Below, piece after piece: positions 21,408-31,360 of a stretch of DNA of 42,984 nt (position 1 is its first letter; every line of letters starts with the position of its first letter). Origin of the DNA: Plicaturopsis crispa FD-325 SS-3 (lineage: Eukaryota > Basidiomycota > Agaricomycetes > Amylocorticiales > Amylocorticiaceae); the NCBI GenBank assembly GCA_000827205.1, contig KN832557.1, positions 792,114 through 835,097 of the forward strand. Reading direction: 5' to 3'. A program made the translations under genes and the position numbers. The notes beneath the pieces are model-generated. The model ran no database searches, was not told where the DNA came from, and worked only from the letters and a program-made list of their open reading frames with translations.

Positions 21408-23068
21408 ACCATTCTACGAAGCCTAAAGGCAACCTAAAGGAACCCGTAATCATCGGCCGGTATCATCGGCCAGTACTTACTAGCGATTGACTATTGCATC
21501 TGTATTGCAAGCGCCGCGCAAGTGTACCGTGTAGTCCGTTTTTCTTGATCATGTTCTGTTCTTGTCTATCTTGTCATAGGAAGCTCAATACAACGAATTG
21601 TTATATATCACTGGCCCAGACCTGAACAAGACTGCGTAAGATCAGCATTCAGACCGTTCCAGAGACTTCGATCTGCTGTTAGACGGGGCCCATAGACTCA
21701 GATCACAAAAAGTAGGTCAAAATCAATTATATTAGGCATATATAGTACAACATACATGATACACAGTACTAAGTGGGCTACGGTATGATGCACTAAGGAA
21801 ATTGCATCGGAAGCGAAAGCGGGCCTCGAAAGCGGGCCTAGCGCGCTCGCCCACACCGCACTTCAGCGCGTGCTAGCGTAGGCCCTACGCGTAGCCGTCA
21901 ACAAACGTGCACACTACGCATGCCCTACGCATGTGTGTGGCGCGTGTGCCTTACACGGCATGACCCGGGAGCCATGGCGGCATGCGGCTAGTGCGCCGGC
22001 GTGAGGAGTGCGCGGCCGTCGTGGTGCGCGCTGGCGTGTGGGTGTGATGTGCACTGGTGTGGAGTTAGCATGCGAGCGGGTGTGAACGGCTGGGCAAAGG
22101 GGCATACCGGTGATGGGCACTGGCATGTGCTCGCGTGAAGCACGCGCTGTGCGCGCATGTGTGAACGACTAGGCGTGGGGCGGCTGCTGGAACGCGCTGG
22201 CGTGGGGCGTTTGCGGGCGTCCGCTGGCATGGGACTTGCTGGCCGGCGGGTATGAAGTGGTGTGCGTGGCCGAGGAATGAGCTGGCGTACGGTGCGCACT
22301 AAGTCTTGGGCGATGCGTCAGGCTCCTTGTAGTAGTACCTTGCCAATTGTCGGATGGTTTTGAAGGCACCTGTTGAGTCATTGCCATGCCTGTATCTTGA
22401 GCGGGTGTCATGTATGGGGAGCAGGGGGTTGGAGCAGCTGACGAGACCGATCGTGAGGGGTACAGCTCGGATGACTGGGTCGCCGTAGTGCATCTATACG
22501 AATATCAGGGAACAAGTACACGGGCATGCAGAAACAAGACGTACAAGGTGCATCTCGGCACCAACTTCCTTACCTATTGACACGAGTGCAATGCCGAGGA
22601 CAGCCAATGCCTGAGAAGGTGTCGTCTTGGGGCTTTTTTTGTTAGCGTATGCCGAAGTGCGGTCCGCCTGTGCTAGTGTGGCGGCGCATGAGTGTGCTGG
22701 AAAACGATTGCGCTGTAAACGTCAATTGGAAAGAAAAGCGAGTGGTAATGGGTGCAGTCTTAGCGCAGACGTCGCCGGGACATCTCGAGCTTGCACGAGT
22801 GAAGGAGACGGCGGGAAGCAGGGACATGCCGTGGGAACTTTGGCACGCGACGCATGTAGCGCAAGCACTCGTGCAAGCCGGCCAACCTTACGTCGCGTCG
22901 AGCCTCCATCCTCGAGCCGTCAACTTGCTGGGTCGATAGCAGCCCGACTGGTAGTATCTATCATCATGGGCAATGTAAGGTTTCACCCAGGATAGCCCAT
23001 GTGTGCTGAATAACTGAACCAGCAGCACAAAAATTGCCGGTAAAGTCCAGTGAACAAATTTTCTTTCC
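21408..23068. other. Gene-poor, GC/GT-rich stretch
   Basis: Small doublets occur at 21420-21475 (CCTAAAGG twice, ATCATCGGCC twice). Bases 21880-22300 are dominated by GCGTG/GTGTG words with long opposing frames that look compositional. A plus frame at 22627-22995 shows no domain. No supported gene. Confidence 0.45.
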
Positions 23069-23165
23069 TCACAGCTTCAGAAAAAGCCACAGCTTCACTT
23101 TTTGGACCTCTTCTCGCAGCTTCATCTTGGCTTCATATCTTCACTTTTCGTTATGTAACCCGAGG
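23069..23165 (+). repeat. AGCTTCA cluster with GTTATGTAA
   Basis: CACAGCTTCA, CACAGCTTCACTTTTTGG, CGCAGCTTCATC and CTTCACTTTTC are followed by GTTATGTAAC at about 23153-23162. The order matches the left-arm edge at 836-876. It lies 200 nt upstream of the G-alpha gene. Confidence 0.8.
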
Positions 23166-23365
23166 GTAAGTTGCACGTCCGAATCGTTCAAAGTTCGAAT
23201 GGTCAAACATTCAAACGTCCACAGCTCATATCTCCAACAGACTCGGAGCTATCGCATCTATACCTTCGAATGTCTCGCCGTTCCACCCTCGGCTTTGCTG
23301 TATAGGAACGGCTACCAGAGTGCTATACTGGACGACGCAGATATACTTACAACTGCACGCGTGCC

Positions 23366-24814
23366 ATGGGTAACTGCGTAAGCAACGTCGACGAGGGCAG
23401 TGCAGAGAATGCCAATGCCAGTGGCAAGTTGGACTGCAATTCCTTCGAAAAGGAGTACAAGATCCTTCTTCTCGGTGCGCATACGTCACACGGTCATTAT
23501 CTATAATCTCTGAACGTTCATTATAACACATCGTTTAGGATCCAGCGAGTCTGGGAAGTCCACTGTAGCCAAGCAGATGAAGATCATCTACCAGAGTGGT
23601 TTCACGGTCGAAGAACGCAAGATGTTCCGGATGACCGTATATAATAATCTGCTCGAGAGTGCCCGTGCTGTTTTACTTGCCATGGACTCTGTCGGAGTCG
23701 ACTTCACGGAGCCCCACAACAAGGTAAGCAGGGCTCATAACTTAACTGGTTAACGCTAAATGCTTACACAGCTCTCCAGATTAACGCCCTCAGTATCATT
23801 GACTACCATATTGTCGAGGACAGCATAGATTTCCAGTTCTCGCCGGCGATCGCGCTCGCTATCTATGAGCTTTGGAAGGACCCCGTCATTCCGAGGATTA
23901 TGAACCACTCGAGTGGATTCTACCTGATGGATTCGGCTTCGTAGTATGTGTATACTCTTGTCACATGGTATCGTTATTGATGTCTGTACTAGTTTCTTCA
24001 CCGAGGCGCAGCGCATAGGAGCACCAAATTATGTTCCAAATCAGATGGATGTACTGCGGGCAAGAGCGAAGACGACCGGGATATCAGAGACCCGAATTAA
24101 CACGGGCCAGCTATTGTGCGTACCGTAGCCATACGGCCTCCGTTATGCTAAGCTAGCTCACGCTCATTCCCATAGACTACACATCTTTGACGTTGGCGGA
24201 CAACGTTCTCAGCGAAAGCAATGGATACATTGTTTCGAGAGCGTGACGAGCATTATATTTTGTACGGCGCTTAGTGAGTATGACCAGGTGTTATTGGAAG
24301 AGAGCAGTCAGGTGCGCACTGCTACTACTCTTCTCTATTTGGTTTTACTAGCTAACAGATGAATAGAATAGAATGACAGAATCACTCGTGCTCTTCGAGA
24401 GTATAATCAACTCGCGATGGTTTTTGCGCACCTCAATCATTCTCTTCCTTAATAAAATTGATGTATTCAAGTCCAAGCTACCCAAGGTGATGAAATGACT
24501 CTCAACTTCTCATCACAGAGAATGCTGATAACGGTGCAGGTTCCACTAGAGCGGTATTTCCCTGAATACACCGGCGGGCCGGATATCAACAAAGCGGCGA
24601 AATACGTGCTGTGGCGCTTCATGAGCACCAACCGCGCGCGCCTCAATATCTTCCCACAGTAGGTACCGTGTTGCCCGGCTTGCGTTGTTCAGTCAAGCTC
24701 AACGGCTTGATCAGTTTAATACAGGCTATAAATACTTCTAACGTGCGACTTGTGACTACTGCGGTCAATGACACAATATCACAAAATGCGCTGAAGGAAT
24801 CAAGAACGCTATAA
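23366..24814 (+). CDS. Heterotrimeric G-protein alpha subunit
   Basis: Eight exons (23366..23474, 23539..23723, 23780..23943, 23993..24115, 24176..24311, 24367..24486, 24540..24658, 24715..24814) give 351 residues, the normal size. MGNCVS at the start fits myristoylation at Gly2 and palmitoylation at Cys4, placing it on the plasma membrane. Guanine-binding elements are complete: GSSESGKST (37-45), RAKTTG with the GTPase arginine at about 177, DVGGQR with glutamine 203, FLNKID (266-271), and the last box as TTAVND instead of the usual TCAxDT. The C-terminus, which contacts receptors, reads LKESRTL rather than the common KDSGIL type and lacks the ADP-ribosylated cysteine. All phases close. It should relay receptor signals, but the altered tail suggests a paralogue with changed or lost receptor coupling. 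Confidence 0.95.
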
Positions 24815-24895
24815 CACCTAGTGGCCTCGGTAGATGGGGCATTGCCCGCGGAGGGAGAAGTTAGGAGGAGGAGGGACAATAGGTCGTAGGTCGCA

Positions 24896-25408
24896 TTCCC
24901 GAGCACCCGAAGTGCATTTGTATCCCACACCATCCCGACTTTGTCGCTTTACGCCAGGGCTTCAATGCGGAGTTCTACAACGCGGTGGTCTCGCCGAACC
25001 AAATATGGGCCTCGGATGTGAGTGTTCGTTCCCTCTCCAGCCCCCTGTATTCACACCCACGTGCACGTAGTTGTGGTCAAAAGGCATCACAAAATAGTTT
25101 CTCGCTCTAACGCACGACTGCTTGCCTCGCCTCCAAGGCCATTGGGACGACAGTATCTCCCGTCTGGTTTTTACGCAGTCCTCGGGAAGTCATAATCCGT
25201 ATATACTGAATACACTGACGTCCTCGACTCAGTGGCAGAGCAGGTCTTCCATTATCTCCACGAGACTGGCCGTATTGATCATCCGAATATATGTGCGCTG
25301 CTCGGGGAGGATGTCTTCAGCAGTGGGATTGGCATGCCTCTTGCGTGTCTAGGCTCTTCTTCAGACCATTACATGGTGAAATGTGTTTTCGTTGAGAATA
25401 GAATTTGA
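24896..25408 (+). CDS. Partly resolved spliced gene fragment, unrecognised
   Basis: Two stretches look coding in compatible style: 24896-25017 (HHPDFVALRQGFNAEFYNAV then SPNQIWASD, followed by a GTGAGT donor) and 25233-25408 (AEQVFHYLHETGRIDHPNI, CALLGEDVFSSGIGMPLACL). The middle exon can be spliced in two ways within 25100-25200 and I cannot choose; both imply unusually short introns. There is no good ATG before 24896, so a 5' exon is missing or the gene is truncated. The 3' end overlaps the convergent interrupted gene by 48 nt, suggesting that the real end is earlier or that one of the two is not expressed. No family recognised. Confidence 0.4.
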
Positions 25409-26242
25409 TTTGTAAAAGTAACAATAGTTGTCCGTACATTTAAGTAGGGAAGGGTGCGCTATCGTATTGACATCTACGGTAGAGTAGTACAGTCCTACGT
25501 CGTGATATTTGGCGGTCTCCCAAGATGCTAGGTGCGTCATGGACTCGAACAGGGAGGGGGGGGACGGAAAGAAAATCGCGACACCATGCCCTGTTAAGGT
25601 CTGGAGGGCAGAGGCAATGGTGTCGTCAAGTTCGGTGTCTGATATACTGGATACGGTTGCGGTGTGGAACGGTGGCGTGTCCCGGCGGGGGTGGACCGAT
25701 GGCCCCGTGTCCAGTCGGCGCGATTTCTGTGCGAAAGACGGCGGTATGAGGCGCCGAGAGGCCGTAGTGCATAGCTCTGCGTCGAACCGAGCAAGATGAG
25801 ACTGTGAGTGTGGGTACAATTTCTGTAGGCCCGCGCAGCTCGAGAGCCTGTGCCAAGAAGTCACGATCGATCTCAATGCGTGGTCGACTTTCCGGTGCGC
25901 ACTTTGCGCGACAGCAAGGGCAGGGCCTTCGGGTGGATCGAGAGATTGGCGGCAGGCCTCGCCAAGATCCCGCACAAGGCTGGTAATATTCTGCTGTAAC
26001 ATCGCGTGCTCGTCTGCAGGAATGAGACTAGTATGCTGGAGGACAATGAGTACTTTGCAGTGCAAAGCGGCACGACATTCCATTTGCTTACCTGCTCAGC
26101 TGCTCAGTGCTGCGGCCAGCGCAAAGGCCTGGGATCTCAGTCCACCCAGCCTTTGTGCATCGCCAAGTTGAGTCCTCAATGCATGTAGCACTCGATCCTC
26201 GAGGACACGGTAAGCGGCACGGATGTTGTCTAATTGGCTCAT
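25361..26242 (-). pseudogene. Helical protein gene interrupted by an in-frame TGA
   Basis: Exons complement(25361..26013, 26092..26242) join in phase with a GTAAGC donor. Exon 1 reads MSQLDNIRAAYRVLEDRVLH and later LRSQAFALAAALSS, a helical start. Codon 49 is TGA (26098-26096), immediately followed in the same frame by the sequence that splices on to ADEHAMLQQNITSLVRDL in exon 2. The frame is intact on both sides, so a single change (for example from CGA) would explain the stop. Exon 2 ends in a Pro/Ser-rich and then compact region (SSISDTELDDTIASALQTL). No known domain. Alternatives are use of an unseen upstream exon or a different donor that skips the TGA. Confidence 0.5.
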
Positions 26243-27179
26243 GGGTCGCAACTGAGGCTTGATGGGAGCGGCAACGATGGGTATATCTCATGGCCGTCTG
26301 CCAGAGTCGTCGCAGCGGGACTTCGAAGGGCGGCCGCGAGACGGGAATGGCCCGGGTACCGGGCTCGAGGTCCGAGCATCCGGGTCCTCGGAGTCATCAC
26401 GTTGGCGGGTTCAACTATCTCTGTTGTGTACACTTCGTACTTGTCAATTCACTCATGTTCTCCACCTCTTTGTCTGCTCAGTTGACCGCAGCTGGCCTCG
26501 AGCCCTGCTGGGCCTGAATCATTTCTCTCACCCACCGAGCACAGTTAGCAGAACACTTAGACCAAAGCCTTAGGAATCGATGCTAGGCCAAATCTATACT
26601 GTGCGCGTTCACGGGCGCGAGTGCGGCAAATTCACTGTCGACTTTCTCTTTATTCAGAATCCCTCAGCACTCTTGCTCTCAAACTCGAAGACGGACTCGT
26701 CCTCGAGATTGCGTATGCTGACCGTCGAGGGCAGCCCTCAGACACAGTTTGCGCTATCAAGGTGACGCGACTTGCGAGTATGACGCACGGCATCTAATGC
26801 GACTTTTAATTCTAGGTGCGTGAATTGACGCGGCCTTGGCTTTCCAGCCTGAGTCTTTGACCTTCAGCATGATGGCCAAGCCACCCGCGATCGTCGTCCG
26901 CTTCCGGAGGGCGGACAATCCGGTCCACAGCAGACCGTAGGTGGTTGCGACGCGCTCAGCAATCATTCGCTGCTGAAATAAAGCAACTCGCAAAGCACGA
27001 AGACTCGGGATTTTCCAGCTAAGCCTAGTATTACTTCCGTGCTCCCTGGATTTGTTGCTTTGTCTGTCCGTGTTCGGCTACACTCCCCTCCTCTTCTCGA
27101 TGCGATATATAACCTGCAAATGTTGTGTATGCTTCGTTTTTTTGCGGATACTTGTTCTATCCCTCCGTTTCTTGTCGCC
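26243..27179. other. Intergenic, no gene seen
   Basis: Opposing frames at 26234-26573 are compositional. Bases 27040-27179 include CT-rich sequence and a GATATATAACC element at 27102-27112 that could be the TATA region of the next plus-strand gene. Confidence 0.45.
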
Positions 27180-28495
27180 ATGCCGGAGTGAGTCCTGGCC
27201 ATCCTATCCATGTATAACGTGCTGATTCGATCCATCTCCAGTGCGCCGTTGGATCCTAAGCCCGATGTCCTCGGGGAAATACTACTGTACAGTGCTGTGT
27301 CTCCCACTGAAGCGTACCTAGGGGTCGTCAAAATCGACGAGGAGCTGGCACAGATTCACTCTTTCATCAAGGGCGACGACGCTTGTGTTGATGACCTCCT
27401 CGGCATTTTCGCTGTCCTTGAATCTCGCCTCGGAGAGCCCGACTTTCTATCATCCTACGCCAATCACCTTCACGCCCTTTCCTCGATGCTCAAATCGACC
27501 ACCCCTCTCTACTTTCCTTTCCCGCGTAGAAGCGAAGGCCCTCTACCCGACCTCGAATCCGCGCAGGTGATTGATATGGATGAAGCTTTGACTGCCGTAA
27601 CCGTGTCCGTATCTCATTTTTGTGATCTCATTGTGTATAGCTTACGTGTTGTGACCGTCCCAGGCATGCACAGTCGAAATTCCTTGCCGCTGCCTCCGTT
27701 GGGAAGTGGCCCGACGTGGTTTCGGTCTGCCTCGCTCGCATCCGCGATGACGTGATCAATGCTATCCACAAAGTTGTTGAAGACCTCCTCGAGTACATCC
27801 CTCAGTGCCGCGAGGGTATCAAGTACGTATTTTCCCCCTGACGGCATGGATGCTTGATAATCATTCCATTTACAACGCAGGTCCGCCATCGCTGAATGGG
27901 TGCATACGCATTTCAAAGATTTCACCGCGCACATCGAGAATGCTCTCAAGGTTTTCACCGGCCCGCAAAAGCTCACCAATCGCATTTTCAACGTCGCCGA
28001 TGAAAAACTCAAGGCTCTGCAAAGCACTTACGAGGCCTGGATCAATGCTACCGACAGTATACATCGTACGTCTGAGGATGAATCCCACAGACACGTTTGG
28101 TTGACATCACGCGCATTTTCTCCAGCGTCCCTTCTGAAAACACAATGGCCATCTGAGGTTCATGTCGCTCATCGTGCTATGGCCGAGTCTCAGGCCGTCT
28201 TCGAAGAATCCATGCTGGTTTGTGTGCGCACTAGTCGTTTCTGTCTTGACATGCTAAATTGCTCTGGCAGGCTTTGGATAATTACGTCCAGTCGGCGGTA
28301 GATGTGTTATTCATTCGTGGCCTACACAAAGGTCTTCGCGTGTACCTCGAGACGCGGTACAAATTGGACACCGAGGAAGGGCGAATGAATTGTGAGCTTT
28401 GGGTCTGCTCGCGGGAAGGAGCTGCAAGGCTTCGATTCCTCAGAGAACGCAGGAGTGGTCTCATGAAAATCGCAAACAGCCTTTTTTCTGCGTAG
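27180..28495 (+). CDS. All-helical protein of 337 residues, unrecognised
   Basis: Exons 27180..27187, 27242..27596, 27674..27822, 27881..28065, 28126..28217 and 28271..28495 join in phase. The ATG sits in GCCATGCC context with a TATA-like box 75 nt upstream. The first exon is only 8 nt. The protein is almost wholly helix-forming (DDVINAIHKVVEDLLEYI, DFTAHIENALKVFTG, NRIFNVADEKLKALQSTYEA) with no membrane segment and a basic end (RFLRERRSGLMKIANSL). Helical bundles of this kind occur in many scaffold families and I do not assign one. The donor of the second intron could be at 27596 or 27608 without changing the frame. It is convergent with the SNF2 gene, 286 nt apart. Confidence 0.75.
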
Positions 28496-28585
28496 ATCAG
28501 ATAATAATGCATTTTCTGTATTACACCAGCTAAACCGCTGCAATCAGCCTGTTTCTTGCAAAGGACTGCGACGAATGAGGAAAAC

Positions 28586-28665
28586 ATGAGCTCCGGGAAA
28601 AATGAAGTTGTAGTAAGCGACTGAGACAGCTGTGGCAAATTGAAGCTGTGGGAAAGATGAAGCTG
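28586..28665 (-). repeat. AGCTTCA/TGAAGCT cluster
   Basis: GGGAAAAATGAAGTTG, then GGCAAATTGAAGCTGTGGGA and AAGATGAAGCTGCAG. The middle part closely matches 2740-2772 (GGCAAATTGAAGCTGTGGAA), so the two are copies of one repeat. It lies between the two convergent genes. Confidence 0.8.
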
Positions 28666-28781
28666 CAGTGCGACTGCGACGACAAGAAAACTGGAATCTG
28701 TAGACCGATGGCAGGGCGTGAAGAATCTATGTTACAAAAATCATTTATTTCGCCAACTTTCAGTGCATATGTCTATATATC

Positions 28782-31103
28782 TTATCCCACCAACTCTTCT
28801 AGCTCTTGCAAATCGAGTTTGGCGCCGTTCTCCGCTACCACGGTGCCACCTAGTGTCTCTGCGGCTAAGTTGCGCTTGCGCTTCTGAAGCTGTCGAGTCA
28901 CGTTAAACAATGTGATATTCTGCACAGCGGTGCAATGGTAAGAGCTCACCTCTAGAATACGATCCTCCACGGTATCGTCAATCTTGAGCTTGTAGATGTA
29001 AACTTTCTTCTTCTGCCCAATGCGATGGGTGCGATCAAATGCTTGATCCTACTGAGCTTTGAGTAGGGCTCCTGAGTACTATGTAGTCAAGAGCGTACCT
29101 CGCGGGCAGGATTCCACCACATATCGACAAGGATAACATTATTGCACGACGTCAAATTGAGGCCTGATTGACGACCACTTAGTCCCCGAGATAACGAGGT
29201 CGAAACATCGGAATATACCTGTACTGCCAGCGGTGATCGAGATAAGGATGACCAGAGTGTCTTCGCGGTAACGTATCTCTTGGAGACTAGCCTCTCGTTT
29301 CTCTGGGGACATTTTACCGTCATCTATCCAGTATTATTAGTCAGTGTATGCACCGCACGACTTGCAAGAATACCAGCCACGCACATCGAACAAAACGGTA
29401 GCCCTCCACTCGTAAGAACGGCTCAATGATATTAAGCATGCTCGTAAATTCGGAGAAAATGATCGTTTTCTCGGTGCCATCAGAGCGAGTCTTGATCTGC
29501 GCCAGAATATCGAGAATCTGGTTTGTCTTGGTAGAGGACCGGGGGGTAGCTCCGAGGTTAAGTTGGCTGACCATTGATGAGACTTCTTCGTCTTCGTCGA
29601 AGTCATCGGTCTCCTCCTCCTCGGCAGTATCCGAGTCCAAAAAATCGCGAGGTACCAAGTCCGGGTGGTCGCAAGCTGGAAGAGAACCGTCAGACGTCAG
29701 ACGTGTAGCTACACAATCGAAGATATGCCAAAAACCTTGACGTAAGCGTAGGAGCATTGTCCACACATACGTATATCTTTCTTTCTGTTCGCGGTCCTGT
29801 AGGTCTTCCTGCAGAGCCCCTTGGAGATTGTCATAGAACCTACGTTCAGCAGCACTGAACAGGCACGAGACGACTTGTATATCCTTGGGCGGTAACTGAT
29901 TTAGGGCGTCACCCTCAAAAATCTGGTGCTTGAGTCGTCGAAGCATGAGTTTATCTAAAGCTGCCTGAGAACGACGTCAGCCACGAAATATGTCCGGAGG
30001 CAACAACATACCTTGAGCCCTCCGGTCGCTCCTCTCAGCTCGTCGTCACTTCCCGGGTCCGATAGTGCTCGATCAAAGCAACGGCGATCGGCCAAGTCTT
30101 TGACGCGCAGGAATTTCATGAAGGAATACAAATCGTCAATCTTGTTTTGCCTGATAATGACAGTCAGCACATGATAATATATACAAAAACGGGTAGAAAC
30201 GCACATTGGTGTGCCTGTGACACACCAGCGATGCTTGGAGTTCAGCGCGAAACATGCTTTAGCACATGCACTGGAGGCGTTCTTGATCAAGTGGGCTTCA
30301 TCTGCAGATACTTATGTCAACAATCTACAATTTGCGTATTCAAGATGAAGGTTGACGTACCCAGAATCACCCTCCACCATTGAACACCAAACGTAGCAGT
30401 TTTGATTTTCTTTCTCTTCTTGGGGCTATCAGGCGCAAACGAGCCGTGCTCGCTGGCGAGAGTGTTGTACGTGGTGATCACGACATGGGCGCGTGCGAGG
30501 ATAGCCGGATCTGCAAAGTAAATGTCGGGTGTCAACAAAGAGTAGAAATAATATGTTTCACCTGTCGTCCGGCTCTGCCCAGTGTGAACGATAACTATGC
30601 GATCCTTCACAAATCTATCAATCTCTTGGTCCCACTGATTGACCAGTCCTTTTGGGCACACGATCCTGGTGAGGAGATGAGGAGATCCTGCGGAAATCTA
30701 CATGAAAGAGAAGATCCATACAAAGTCGCTTTCGCCCATCCGAACTTCATATCATCTCCCTTCGGTCGCCGGTCGACTATGCATGTTAGCATTTGGACGG
30801 TCTTTCCGAGGCTAAAGCGCAGCGCAGCACAACGAGTCAGTCCGGCAGTTGAAAGCAACAGGTAAGCACATACCCCATGTCATCGGCGAGTATACCACCC
30901 ATGGCCAGGCGTGTGTCCTCTTCGCGCTGCTTCAGCCAAATCCTACCCTGCACTTGATGGGGGAGCAGCGTGAAGCCCTTTTTGAAACCGTGCACGACAG
31001 TGTCATCAGCTGCGTCTGAGCCGTTCTGAGTTTCACTGGGGCAGTCAGACCCGGCGCTCAGAACTGTCCGAGCAGGTTTATCGTTGTCGTGAGGCATTGG
31101 CAT
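28782..31103 (-). CDS. SNF2-family DNA-dependent ATPase (compact, Rad5/Rad16-like)
   Basis: Twelve exons, complement(28782..28889, 28950..29048, 29099..29163, 29219..29323, 29385..29675, 29736..29964, 30012..30150, 30205..30301, 30361..30510, 30562..30665, 30722..30811, 30874..31103), give 568 residues with every phase closed. Helicase motifs in order: LLPHQVQGRIWL, GGILADDMGLGKT (about 68-80), IVCPKGLVNQW, VVITTYNTL, DEAHLIKN (192-199, split by an intron), WCVTGTPMQNKIDDLYSFM, MLRRLK, IIFSEFTSML, YDGKMSPEKR, ITAGSTGLNLTSC, and DQAFDRTHRIGQ (501-512). All catalytic residues are present. These enzymes move along DNA and remodel chromatin or remove bound proteins. Unlike Rad5 and Rad16, it has no RING finger or other accessory domain, so it is close to a bare motor. 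Divergent from the tail-anchored gene. Confidence 0.94.
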
Positions 31104-31360
31104 CGGCAGAAAATGGGACGAGGAGCATTTTGCACTATCCGCAGGGTCATTTTAGGTCAGGACGAACAAAGGAGAGAGAATCGGACAGTTACAGCTAGGG
31201 CGTCTGGCCATCCCCGAACGCGAGCAATACACGTGCCGCATGCGCGTCACGGAGGCGCGGCGCGTGTTCTGGTTAAAAGTCGCCGCTGACTCCGAGTCAG
31301 TCTGCGCTTGTCTTAGTCTACATTTCCGCGTTGACCTCCCTTCGGCATCGAATTGTGATT
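31104..31360. promoter_or_regulatory. Divergent promoter between SNF2 and tail-anchored gene
   Basis: Only 257 nt separate the two start codons, so the genes probably share a promoter region. No clear TATA or CT-box is visible on either side; the segment is GC-rich around 31195-31270. Confidence 0.5.
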
